DNA of 64,000 nucleotides. It comes from Amblyomma americanum. Its lineage: Eukaryota > Arthropoda > Arachnida > Ixodida > Ixodidae. Shown piece by piece: positions 50,270-61,661 of the stretch (positions are counted from its first letter, which is position 1; every line of letters begins with the position of its first letter). A model generated the notes under the pieces. The model saw only the letters and a list, made by a program, of their open reading frames with translations. It did not search any database and was not told the DNA's origin. The position numbers and the translations under genes were made by a program. The DNA lies in NCBI RefSeq assembly GCF_052857255.1, contig NC_135497.1, positions 185,976,084-186,040,083 on the forward strand. The letters run 5' to 3'.

Positions 50270-52494
50270 TCCTGCCGGCGGTTTGCTTGGGCTTTTTGGG
50301 CATCAATACTCTGCCCGTTAAGTGTGATGTCGGGTTTAGGTCTAATACCATGTTTTTTTTTTTGTGAAGCGTACACTTACAGTCTTCGCTGAGTTGAATT
50401 TAAATCCGTTTTCGTCTGCCCACTTTGCTACTTTGTTCACTCCTAGTTGAATTTACCGCTCACAGATGGACAAATTACATGACTTGTAGCTTATTTGTAC
50501 ATCGTCAACATAAAAGTAGGATATTGATCTGGGCAGGATACTCTTTAATGAATTCATTTTGACTATGAAGAGCGTGCTGCTAAGAACACCGCCTTGAGGA
50601 ACACCGTTCTCTTGCAAAAATTGCTTAGATAATAAGTTCCCAACACTGACCTTGAATTTTCGTTCAGACATATAGCCCTGAATGGTGGACAGATTATACC
50701 CCGAGATCCCAAAGACGAACAGGTCACGGATGATACCATAGCGCCATGTGGTATCGTATATGCTTTCTCTAAATCAAAGAAAACAGATAAGCAGTGCTGC
50801 TTATGCACAAAGGCGTCCCTTACATAAGATTCGAAGGCAACGAGCGAGTAAGTGGTTGACCGATTAGCCCTAAGTCCAGCTTGGTGCCGGCCAAGAAGAC
50901 CGCTGAATTCAAGGAAATGCATAAGGCGATGATTTATCATTTTTGTGGCGATAGCTTTATTACGGCAGCATTTAGAGCATTCAGCGTGGCGAAGCCGCCA
51001 GCCTGTGGCTGCGCTGTCACGTGGTTGGTCACGTGGTGCGGAACAGCTGCTGCTGCCGGCGGCGAGGCGCGCCACAGCTGTGCGCATGTGCCGTGTCAAG
51101 TGGGACGGAGATGAAGAAAGAACGCCCTGCGAAACGGAGCGGCGAAAGACTGGCTTTGCAATTCAACTGAACAAGTTCCACTCGGCAAGCTGTAGCTACC
51201 GCGTCACTCCATGTTTAACCAGAGCTAAACCACCGCCATTTTTTTTTCATAGTTTACATAAACAGCTGGTTAGGGCAATTGACCGATAACTGGCCGCAAG
51301 TGTGGCTTCTTTGCCTTGCTTTATACTGGGATAATAATCGCTTCTTTCCAGGCTTTTCGAAGACGACCAGCAGCCCATATCTTATTAAACAGGCACGGTA
51401 CAGTTTCAAGGGTTTTTTCATGCAGGCGCCTGAGCATTCCATATGTGACCCTGACAGGGCCTGCTGCTGTTGAGTTGCCACATGTGCCTAAGGCAACCTT
51501 CAACTCTTGTAAAGTAAGCTATTGTATCCCGCCACACATGGCCTTTTTTTTACAATAGGTTTCCGGTCCTCAGCTAGCTTGCATCTGAAGAAGGAATCTG
51601 TATAATGCGCTGAGCTAAAAGTGTATTCGAAGTGTTTACCTATGGTGCATCTGCTTGGTGCGCCAATGTATCAACAGCAGTGTAACAAGAGGAATTGGAT
51701 GTGCACTATGCCCTTTAACCGCATTTAGTCTTCTGTGGACTTTATGCTCATCTGTGTAAGAATTTACAGAACAGAGAAAGAGTGCCGACTTTCCCGTTTG
51801 GATATATATGCCATTTGCTTTAGCTCGCTTAAAGTTTATTAAGTTCTCAGCCGTAGGATAAGGGCGGAATTTTGAGCATGCATTATTTTTGGTTTTAGCG
51901 AGCTTTCTTGCACTGCGCATTCCACCATGGCTTTCGTTTGTTTTGTATTTTTCCTGAAGTCTGTGGAATAGATTTCTGTGCAGCATCTATTAATATGCAG
52001 TGTCACCAGGGATTGAGATTCATCTTCACCTATATCTGTAATTGATGAACAGAATTTCCGGAACAAATTCCAGTCAGCAATCTGTTCTTTAAACTTTCTA
52101 TGATTATTTACACTCGGATTTATATTTTATGTGTATTTTAAGAAAATGGGACGTGGTCACTTCCATAGAGATTATTAACAACAGCCCACTCAGTAGCTGC
52201 CAAGAGCAATGGACAGCCAATAGCAAGGTCTATCACTGTGTATGAGTTGTGGGTTGCATTAAAGTGTGTTGGCTCTCTTTTAGTTAATAAGCATGAGTCA
52301 GATGATGATAGACATTTTTCAATTAGCGCACATCGAACGTGAGCACTGTTGTTTGAAGTTCCAGTAAAGAATAAAAAATTGGTTGGATTTAATTTTTTTA
52401 AATAAGATGCGGAACAAGCTACAACGACAAACCTTATATTACAATTTTCGCTTGCGTTTCTCTTTGATCTCACTTCATTAATGAAGTCATGCAA
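50270..52494 (-). mobile_element. Jockey/CR1-like LINE, degenerate
   Basis: Minus order: the endonuclease C-terminus with PTHFNATHNSYTVIDLAIG and NNLYGSDHVPFS (52140-52494), RT fingers with VTYGMLRRLHEKTLETVPCL and AWKEAIIIP, then after an insert KMINHRLMHFLEFSGLLGRH, QAGLRANRSTTYSLVAFESY, LSVFFDLEKAY (first Asp), LQENGVPQGGVLSSTLF, FYVDDVQISYKSC (YVDD) and LDPKPDITLNG. Active-site residues are readable but stops and frameshifts are many. No RNase H seen. Clade placement is from motif style only. Confidence 0.7.
50966..51248. repeat. GC-rich repeat inserted in the LINE RT
   Basis: Lies between the RT words ALTSCLCK (ending near 51249) and KAIATKMINHRL (starting near 50965), which are adjacent in related elements. 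It begins AGCATTCAGCGTGGCGAAGC and contains CACGTGGTTGGTCACGTGGT. GC content is well above the LINE. Family unknown, target duplication not found. Confidence 0.45.
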
Positions 52495-54715
52495 GATTTT
52501 TTCACGTCTTCTTAATTCTGTACAAATGCAAAAAAACGTGGCGTTTTAAGAATTTTTTTGCATAAACATCGTTACGTTGCAGCCACAATGATGTTTTCTG
52601 CTCTCATCTGTTGCTACAGCTTACGCTAAAAATAAAAATATATTAATTCGAGTATTTTTAAGAAAACGACTTCCAAAGTTCGCGAAAAGTTAATTTTTTC
52701 TAAGAATCAGGCCTAAATTAAGGATCAAGGCCCTTCAGATAAAAATACGAGAGAAGGCTCAAAACACACCAACTTCGTTTCTTGTAGCTTATAAGTTTTA
52801 ATATAAGTAGACTTTGTTTCACGCGAGAAAAAATGTGAAATCCGCAACCAGCCCCCTCATTAGGTACTGCCGACCTGTGTATCACTGTAGAACACGCACT
52901 GTCGCGCTCAGTATGAACGGCAACGCATTAGATGCGACAGCATATATCCGCTTGGCAGAGAGCCGCAGCGCGTATTAGTGCCGTAAATATAGGCGGTGGC
53001 ACGTGGTATGCGCTCAGTATAGCTTGTAACGCGTCCCTTGGGAACCAACGGAGGTTTCCGTTTTACGGTAAATCAATGTCCGATGTCAAAACACACGCGA
53101 CTTGCACAATCATTCAATGTACTTTGTTGTTTACATCGGCAGCTAACTCGAAAAATTTCTAGTACCATTGGGCTCGCACTGCTCCAAGAATGTAGCTCCT
53201 ATCACATCTTGTGTATTCAGCTCGATAGTACGTGTTCTGCAGTGAAGACACAGTTCGGCAGTTTCTACCGATGAGGCTGGTTGCAGATTTAAAAAAGTCA
53301 AAATTTATTCGAATTAAAATTTTGAGATTACAAGCAACGAAGATGACATGTATTATGAGCTATCTTAGGTATTTTATCTGGAAGATCTTGAGCCTTATTT
53401 TAGGTCTCAAAGTCGCTTTTTGCGAAATTTAAAATTGATTTTCTTAAAAAGTACTCTGTGTAACAACTTTAATTAATTCTTTGTATATATTACAGCGACA
53501 GGTGAAAGCAAAAAAAAATTGTTGGGGATTAAACGTTAATAACGTTTCTGTAAAACATTTCTTCAAACCCCTTTTTTTCATTTTGTACTGAGCCAAGAAA
53601 ACGAGAAAATTTTTTGCATGGCTTCATTACTGAAGTCAGACGAAAAAACAACGGAAGTATCCATTCCAAATTATGGTTTGTTATAAACTGTAGAACATTC
53701 GATTTACAAATTGACAAATACGACCAACTTTTCCTTCGTTGTGGGAACTTCAAAGAGTGCCCACGTGAGCAAAAAAAAGTCTAGAAATACATGGTTCCAA
53801 CTGCGTTCCCATAATCGCCAACTTGTCTATTTTTTTTCTTTTCTCCAACGACACAGCGTTGTCGCCTTTGCGGTCTGGGACGTTTCGCGTGGAATGACCT
53901 CTCTTTAAAATTGCCACTTCCATTGCCGGAAGTGATAGTCAAGAAATAGCAGAAAATGGACTTTTTTGGGCCCATTTAGTATTGCAAGTAAGGAGAGCGG
54001 AAATTCAGACTTTACCTGTATACACGTTGTGAAGGAATAAATTAAGAGTGCAATAGCATGAGCGCCAGCACAAACCGACGCAATGCACGCGAAAATGAGA
54101 CCGAAAGCGAAAGTACATCCTCTGAGATTTAAGTTTATTCAATGGCCATCTCTGAGGCCGGTATGTGTGCCTGTTCCGCTAGGTGCGGGAGTGTCCTCTC
54201 TTTTCCTGTATTACTCTATGCTACTACTACTACGACGCCAACGGCTTTTCGACCGGACGAGCTGTTGTATACGCTGTCGCGTAACGAAAAAAAAATTACT
54301 GACAATACGAGAAAATGAAAATGAAGGTAGAATGAGGACAGGGAAAGGCTTTTGCATTTGCGCTCTTAAGCAGACTGAAGTGTAGTCCTGTAATTTTTAA
54401 GCCACAAGTTAACGAGCGGGCGCATTTTAGTCTGCACGGACAACTCTGCACCTGACTCATTCGCGATGTCGTGACCTGCGCCAGCGTAGGTGCAATGGAG
54501 CCATGCCTTTTCCACACCGACATGTGCGCTTTCCACCAAGAACCCGCGCTTTTGTAAGACGTCTTCACCACAGCTTTGTACGAAGGTGCGCGGAAGCCAT
54601 CCTGATGGAGTTCACTTCCCTACGTAAAGCATTTTTTGTCAATTTTCTTTCCTTCGTGCCACGCGGACGCCCCGTGATTGCCGTTACTCTGTGTCACCGC
54701 GGTTCGCGGTAGCTG
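52495..54715. other. No gene recognised
   Basis: AT-rich to 54060, then more mixed. Many short frames on both strands, none with a recognisable domain. No repeat partner in the window was noticed. It is the longest stretch here without an identified feature. Confidence 0.4.
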
Positions 54716-54728
54716 CTGAAAACTAGGT
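54716..54728. repeat. 13-bp target-site duplication (left)
   Basis: CTGAAAACTAGGT, repeated exactly at 60100-60112 after the 3' end of the LINE. Confidence 0.85.
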
Positions 54729-55005
54729 GGAATTGCCGCTAGGGGCCCGAGTGAGCGGACGCGTCTCGCATCGACTCCGCCAATTTCTGGCTCCTGTGCC
54801 CAGCTAAATCCTCCCAAGCACCCATCAAGACCCTAAACGGATCCAGGAAGGTACACGGGCCCTAACCGTTATCATCTTTTGTATGTGCCCGATTATTTAC
54901 AAGAACTGGCAAGTGAAAACGTCTCCGCCTGCTGTGCCGCTGCGCTAAGCCTCGCCGGCGCGCTGCGTTCCTCACTCACCGGCAGCGCACCTACCCCCAG
55001 CAGCC

Positions 55006-56531
55006 ATGGAGGTGCAAGCGCAGAGGGAAGACCCTCGTCCCAGTGAGTGGACCCCGATACTCGGCGCGTAAAAGGGTGAAATCTCAAGCGCGGAAACGCT
55101 GGCCATATCCCATCAAGCAGCGTCTGTTCCATCTACACCTACGGCGTCCGCGTCCGCTACCCCTGCGACTTTCAAGCCTACATACAGGCCTCAACAAGAA
55201 CAGCTGCGCGCGACGCACGCAGTCGCACACCGAAGCAAACAACTTGCTTCACTCCCTCCATGCACTATACGGGTCGTTTACCGACCAAGAGGAGGCCTCG
55301 CTCTGAAAGGCACCATGGCGCAGCCACTCCTGCAAGCCCTGCAAGTCAGCGCTGCTGGCCGTGACCTCGGGGATATTCACCTGAGGATCTACCCTACGAA
55401 TAACACCTTCACGGTCGCTACCCCGCACGAGACAACCGCCCTTCACCTCGTCCAGCTCAGGGAAGTGGTCCTCCAAGAGACCGCTTACCCTGTCACAGCC
55501 TACATTGCACCGCCGGCGGCTGCTGTGCGTGGAGTCATCTCGCAAGCCTACTGGGAGGAGACTCCGGAGCAGATGCTACGGGACCTCCAGACCCGTAACC
55601 CGTACGCTGATATCATTGCAGCCCGCAGAATGGGTAGGACTCATTCCGTTCTGATCACCTTTGCGCACGGACCAGTCCCGCATACCATACGCTACATGAG
55701 TGTAGTGTACAGATGCACGATGTACAAGGGAAGTCCAGACGCGTGCGCGAACTGTCGTCGGCAGGGCCATAGGTATGACGTGTGCCCGCTCCCCAAGACT
55801 GGTCTCTGCCCGCGGTTCGGAGACAAGTATAAACCGCAAGATGTGCCCTCCTGCATCCCGACCTGCATTCTCTGTGGAGGCCAGCACCTCACCGGCACCG
55901 GCTCGTGCATGGCTAGAAATCGCACCGCGCAACCACGCAACCCATCGCCCCAGAAGGCAAAGCCCCCTAACAAGGATGACTTTCCTCCGCTGCAAACAAA
56001 CAAGAACGACTTTCCTCTGCTGAAAACGACCCTCCCGTCTACTGCAACATGGGCCTCCAAGGCTGCCGGACCAACACCAGGACCTCCCAGGACCCGGACG
56101 TGAGGGCTCTGCGAGAGGAGGTAAAGCAGCTCAGGGCAGCCCTCTCTACCGCCACCTCTGCTGTATCTCCCCATCCACCACCCCCCTCCCCTTCACCCAC
56201 CCAACCCGCCCAACCTCCCCTAAAAAAAGGTCTGATGAGAGCCCAGTCGAACCAATAGACCTAGACGCCAAATTTCAGGCCTTCGCCCAAAACTTGGAAG
56301 CCAGGCTCACAGAGCGCATTACTACGCAGCTCACTGCACAGTGCCAGCTTATGATTGAATCTACCATTACCCGTCTAATGGATAGTGTCATATGTAGCAT
56401 CATGACCAAGGTAGAGGAGCGCTTAACTGCCCTCACTCCTGGGCTCTCAACGGACTATCCTCCCACAGTCTCACTCTCCACACCCCTCCTTCCCCTCACT
56501 ACCCAACAACATGGCTCCTCCGACGGGCCTT
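55006..56531 (+). pseudogene. ORF1 of the plus-strand I-clade LINE
   Basis: ATG at 55006 gives MEVQAQREDPRPSEWTPILG, then TAA at 55069. The frame stays open from there to 56103 and includes a Pro/Gln-rich N-terminus, an RRM-like region (LGDIHLRIYPTNNTFTVATP) and two CCHC-type knuckles (CANCRRQGHRYDVC; CILCGGQHLTGTGSC). It then shifts frame into a helical stretch VRALREEVKQLRAAL, a Pro-rich linker and a further frame ending TTQQHGSSDGP at 56531, overlapping the ORF2 start by about 20 bases. At least one nonsense codon and two frameshifts. Product would bind the LINE RNA. Confidence 0.8.
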
Positions 56532-59500
56532 AATTCTTTACAGATTATTCAGTGGAATTGCAGGGGCTTTTGGCGAAAGCGCGATCCTCTGCAGCAAATT
56601 ATCGCAAGTTCGTCATCCCCACCAGACATTATCGCCATTCAGGACGCCAATGTTTGCAGGCAGCTGCCAGGATACGCTTTTATCCCCTCAGACCCCACTG
56701 ATCTTCATCGGGTGGTCACATATGTCAGTAAATCCTTGCATTACGTGGAGCACGTAATTACCTCCCCTATCGCTAACAGCCTTATTGAAGTCTTACCGCC
56801 CACCACTGCTAAATTAAGCCTGTTCTTTCTTAACTGCTACCTTCTCCCACGTCAGCCAATTAACTTACTCCCCTCACTTCTCAAATCCGCAACCCAGTTG
56901 GCCGGATCAAACCCCCTACTTATTGCCGGAGCTTTTAATTGCGCTCACGTTGTCTGGGGCTATCTGCGCACCAACCACAGAGGCACAGTTTTATACAATG
57001 AGACGCTGGCGCTCCACCTGACCATCTTTAATGATTTCAGCTTACCTACGCGGATTGGTAACAGTATTACTGCTGATAATAGCCCAGACCTCACGCTTGG
57101 TAGAAACTTGGACCACCTGCAGAGGGAAAGAATGCTTTCCACGTTAGGCAGCGATCATCACCTAATTCGAATAACGCTAAACTATCGCCGATCTCAGCGC
57201 AAATTTACCGTTAAGCACACTAATTGGGACGTGCTCCGCAAATTTGGACAAGCGCAGCCAACACAGGCCCCCTTCGACCTAGACACCTGGATTATTCAGT
57301 TGCAAAAAGACATTCGCCAACACACTCAAACGCTCGACTCTACGCCAGACACCCCTGTTATTGACAGCAAGCTCGCCCACCTCCTCCAAGCACAGGACAA
57401 CATAACGCAAAGGTGGAAGACTCAGAAGCACAATAGGAGACTAAAGCTCAAACTTGCCCAGATTCAATCCCAAATAATACAATGTAGTGCCACTCTTTGC
57501 AAAGCTAACTGGGCTCAGGTTTGTGACGGTCTCCGCGGCAATCTCTCCACAACCCGCGCTTGGCATCTGTTACGGCACATGCTAGACCCCACGCAATCCA
57601 AATCTCAGACGCGCCTTAGCATTCGCCGCCTCGCTCACAACCATCGACAGGACAAGGACGCCTTCCTCGCCCAGGTGAAATGCACCTATACAACCCCCGG
57701 TCTCCCTTGCAAGTATCCTGATTATGCAGGCCCACCCCAGCCCGAGCTTGACGCCCTTATTACAGAATCAGAATTTCGCGCCGCCCTATTGAAATTACGG
57801 AATACCGCTCCTGGAGATGATCAAATTACCAATACAGCTATCAGAAATCTTGACGATGCTTCTATCTCTGCCTTAGTCAACTACTTTAACGAATGTTGGG
57901 AGGCAGGTACTCTCCCTGCCTCGTGGAAGCATGGAAAAATTATTTTTATTCCAAAACCCCACAAGCCTATCACCCTAGACAACATCCGCCTCATTTCTCT
58001 TACATCCTGTCTAGGCAAGGTCTTCGAGCACATAATTCTTGCTCGGCTAACAACGTACATTGAAGACAACCACCTTTTCCCCCACAGTATGCTCGGATTT
58101 CGTGCGCATCTATCTGCGCAGGATGCCCTACTTCAAATTGCGCATGACGTGCTTGATGATACCATCCCCCACCACCCTAAAGCTATCCTGGCAGTTGACC
58201 TCACCAAGGCATTGGACAGAATTCGACACGTGCCATCTTACGGGAACTGCATGCTTTACAGGTAGGCCCTAAAACCTACAATTACGCTCGCGCGTTTCTC
58301 TCGGGCCGCACTGCCTCCCTGCACATAGATCAGATTACCACATCCCCTTATACACTCGGAGAGCTCGGAACCCCTCAAGGGGCGGTCCTTTCTCCCCTTT
58401 TCTTTAACGTTGCTCTCATCCCCCTAGCTCACAAACTGGCTCTAATCCCACACCTAAAGCATACCCTGTACGCTGATGATATTACCACATGTACCACTCA
58501 TGGCTCTGACGGGAAAATTGAGGACACTCTTCAGTTAGCAGCAGACACCATCTCCTCTCACGCGTCATCAATCGGGCTCGAATGTTCCCCATCTAAGTCC
58601 GCGCTCTTCCTAATTAGGCCAAAAGCTAGCGCTAACTCGCCCATCCAAATCAATATAAAAGGATCCCCTGTCCCCATCACACCCGCTCTCCGAATCCTTG
58701 GCCTCCACTTGCAGGATTCTGGACGAAATGAACATACCCTTAAAAGGCTGAAGGCCTCAACGTAATCCGTCTTGCACCTTCTACGCCGAGTGTCCTCCCT
58801 TAACAAGGGTTTAGACGAAGCGGACAACATGAAAGTAGTGCACGCATTTACGCTTAGCCGCATTCTATACGCAACCCCATATCTCAAATTGAACTGCACG
58901 GAAACCGAACGCGTGAACGCAATGATCCGCCTTGAGACTAAGGCAGCCCTAAACCTACCTCGTAGCACTAGCACAGCCAAACTTTTTGCACTAGGCATGC
59001 ATAACACCATTCAGGAACTAGTTGACGCGCACCTTCAGACACAGTACCTTAGACTTGCCACGAGCGCCACTGGCCGCCATATACTCTCCTCCCTTCGCAT
59101 CAACATACCCGCTAACCAGTCAACCCTTATAGCCATCCCTCGACACATCCATACACCTCTCGTTTTGAAACCCCTTCCTCGAAACGTCCATCCCGAATAT
59201 CACATCTCGCCGCGTAGCTCACGCTAATGCCCTCCATAAGTGTTATGGGCAAGCCCACGGTGCCGTTTGAGTAGATGCCGCATGTACAGCGCATGAAGCG
59301 GTAGCAGTTGCCTACAATCCAACCCTACCTCTTCCCTAACTCACCGTCTTCCCTCGGGCTCTACGCCTGAGGAGGCAGAGGAGACCGCCATCGCCCTAGC
59401 CATTGCACATTCGGACGCCCAATACATCTTCAGCGACTCCAAAACGGCTCTGTCGAAATTTGCCAGGGGCAGGATTCACGCCCCTGCCTGGCAATTGTTG

Positions 59501-60062
59501 AACACCCCTACCCAAAATTTACCGCGCAGGATAGACCTTCAGTGGGTGCCGGCTCACTCGGGGAACCCTATAAACGAGGTTGCCGATAAATTGCCCCGAG
59601 GTCTGATTTGCCGGGCTCAGGACAGTCTCGATCCAGGATTCTCGAGGGAGCGGGCGCACACCTTTGCGGAGCTCACGCAAATACCCCGTTTGGACCGTCG
59701 GACTTACCCTCCTCCCCACCCCTCTCTTACGCACTCCCAACAGATCCTCTTCAGACGCCTCCAGACCCGCTCTCTCTCATCCCCTCAGCTTTTATCCCAC
59801 TATTGCGGCACATCCCCTGCATGCTCCCTATGCGGTGACCCCCACGCCACACTTCCATATCCTTTTCGGCTGTCCTGCTGACCCTGCCCCGCGGGGACAG
59901 CACGCCATCTCGAGCTGGGAGGACTGGGAGGTCCTGCTTATGTCTGCAGACCCGACATCGCAGCTTGCTGCGGTGACTCGGGCTGCTGACGTTATGTCCC
60001 GGCATGACCTACTTGATGCAGTGCGGGACCGCGCAGTGGCCCAGGGACCCAGCTGGGTCTAA
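56511..60062 (+). pseudogene. ORF2 of the plus-strand I-clade LINE: endonuclease, RT, RNase H
   Basis: Open for 584 codons from ATG 56511. Endonuclease: IIQWNCRGF, IIAIQDANV where relatives have LQE (Glu to Asp at residue 45), LIAGAFNCAH where relatives have GDFNA (Asp to Ala at 141), LGSDHHLI. RT: NTAPGDDQITNTAIRNLDD, ILAVDLTKALDRIRH, then a frameshift near 58227; in the next frame LGELGTPQGAVLSPLFF and HTLYADDITTC (YADD kept). TAA near 58764. RNase H: VDAACTAHEAVAVAYN, EEAEETAIALAIAH, FSDSKTALSKFARG, LQWVPAHSGNPINEVAD, broken by further frameshifts. A Zn-binding C-terminus (CSLCGDPHATLP) precedes the end at 60062. Confidence 0.85.
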
Positions 60063-60099
60063 AACTCGCTTGCTGAATAAAGTTTTTCTGTCTGTATGT

Positions 60100-60112
60100 C
60101 TGAAAACTAGGT
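60100..60112. repeat. 13-bp target-site duplication (right)
   Basis: CTGAAAACTAGGT, identical to 54716-54728, immediately follows the LINE's TCTGTCTGTATGT end. Confidence 0.85.
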
Positions 60113-60460
60113 TGCTTTAATAGAAGGGCGCGCAAAATACAGGTCATCTCCAGCGCATTCATTTTACGTTGAATATGGAAACCGACCCAAATGGGCTCAC
60201 TTCGTCTTATTCTATTTCATGGTAGACTACTGCACTTGAAAGAAGCCACGTGGGCACAGTTACTCAGAGATAAACTTCTCACGCGCTGGGTGCGTACGGT
60301 CCCTTAACCTGCAGCTGAAAGGAAAAATGAAATATAAAGAGCACGGGCCTGCCAAGTGGCTCAAGCCGAGCCACGCTCGCTGCCGCGTGCTGAAAGTAGG
60401 AGGGGTAAAGGATAGGAGAGCAAAGCGTGAAAGAAAAGACGCGCCGCGCTAATATCCCCC
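60113..60460. other. No gene recognised
   Basis: Mixed sequence between the LINE and the U2-like fragment. No motif seen. It may belong to the same repeat as the U2-like fragment. Confidence 0.35.
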
Positions 60461-60554
60461 GGGCCGATCCAAGAGGTAGTACAATACCGGGCTGACCCGT
60501 GTCAGGGTGCTTCAAGCCAAGCACTCCGCCATATTCCAAAATTAAGTTTAATAT
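60461..60554 (-). pseudogene. U2 snRNA pseudogene, 5'-truncated
   Basis: Minus strand: ATATTAAACTTAATTTTGGA, ATATGGCGGAGTGCTTGGCT, TGACACGGGTCAGCCCGGTA, TTGTACTACCTCTTGGATCG and GCCCGG. These follow the 3' half of arthropod U2 snRNA in order: the Sm-site region (ATTTTTGGA), the GGAGTGCT stem, the CACGGGT.GGCCCGGTATTG stem-loop and the terminal TACC...GG stem. The 5' half with the branch-site-pairing sequence is absent, so this is not a functional snRNA gene. It could be a retroposed copy or part of a U2-derived SINE. Confidence 0.65.
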
Positions 60555-61062
60555 CTGATTGGGAAAAATTTATTTACATATGTACACATGCCAGGGTTAC
60601 CGGATACATTGACATTCACAAGTAGACATGACGCTAAGCATGTAAGGCGAGCCAATTAAAGAGGTACCATAAGGATCTTTAAGCAACTAAGAGGAATTGC
60701 TTGTGAGTGATTTAAGACAGGATAGCGTGCCTATTAACAGAGCAGTGAAACAGCAATAATCTGACACAGAAAAAAAAGAGACTTTAGCGCCAGTTGGTTC
60801 TAAAGACCAGAACAAGACGGTCGTTGTTAACAGAAATGGATGGGCACGACCACTGCCGGAGGAACTCTTCCTCCCCAAGAAAGAGTTCCGCTGACAAGAA
60901 ACTGATCAGCTCCCTTCGAAGACGGCCAAGTATTGGCCACACAGCGCGGCGTCGAAAGCCACCAGCGACCGCGGTGCATCGCTTCAGCCACAAAATAAAA
61001 AGACCCGCAACAATTATCAGGCGAGCAAAACGGCCGCTAGGGAAGCGGCCGCGGGAGACAAA
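60555..61062. other. No gene recognised
   Basis: The minus-strand frame at 60784-61080 (98 codons, LRRELISFLSAELFLGEEEF) is the longest here. It matches no family I know and extends into the repeat to the right. Confidence 0.35.
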
Positions 61063-61661
61063 AGAGAGTTTTAGTTTCACGTACGTAGAGGCTTCACGTA
61101 CGTAGAGCTCTTACGGGTGACCAGTGCGCATGCGCAGAACGCAAAGGGTATGAGCGAGTCTCACGTACGTACGTGAGATTCAGATTTTTACGTTGCGGTC
61201 TTTGCGTTGCTTGCGTACGTAGCGTTGACAAACATGGCGGCACTCTGCCCGCCGCTTCACGGCGATAACAGCTTCATCGCTAATCCCTCGAGGCGATATG
61301 GTGTTCTAAACTGCTGTATTCGCCTTCGATTTGCCCATTCTTACCCTCGCATAAGGTTTCAAGCGACAAATAGCTTTTGTTTTTCAGACAGAAGGGCGAT
61401 TTTTCAGCTGCTAAGCCTGACGAAGTAGCGTTGGTCGTCGTCATAGCAACGGTCTCGCTATAAATGGCTTCGCTTAATGACTTGTCTTGATTTTGGCTAC
61501 AACCAGTGTCTGTGTTTCTTAGTAGATGGCGCTAGGCGTAACGCGCGGCGTGTTTCGCGTATGTGTAACTATAAGGGTTTCAAACAACCTGCGTGCACGC
61601 TACGTAGACTTCTCACGTTTGCGTACGTGAACCCTCTACGTACGTGAAACTAAAACTCTCT
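61063..61661. mobile_element. 599-bp TIR-bounded element with ACGTACG repeats
   Basis: AGAGAGTTTTAGTTTCACGT at 61063 is mirrored exactly at 61661, and the match continues through ACGTAGAGG and TTCACGTACG for about 40 bp. ACGTACG words recur inside (about 61084, 61164 and 61214). No transposase is coded. A target duplication is not clear. The right end abuts the inverted LINE segment. Confidence 0.65.

Larger units (their letters stand above)
54729..60099 (+). mobile_element. Near full-length I-clade LINE with 13-bp target duplication
   Basis: 5371 bp between exact 13-bp repeats. The order is a 5' UTR (54729-55005), ORF1 (55006-56531), ORF2 (56511-60062) and a short 3' UTR with AATAAAGTTTTTCTGTCTGT at the end. 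Both ORFs are broken and two endonuclease residues are changed, so the copy is dead. Its 5' end starts GGAATTGCCGCTAGGGGCCC. The exact duplication shows it arrived by target-primed reverse transcription, apparently at full length. Confidence 0.9.
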
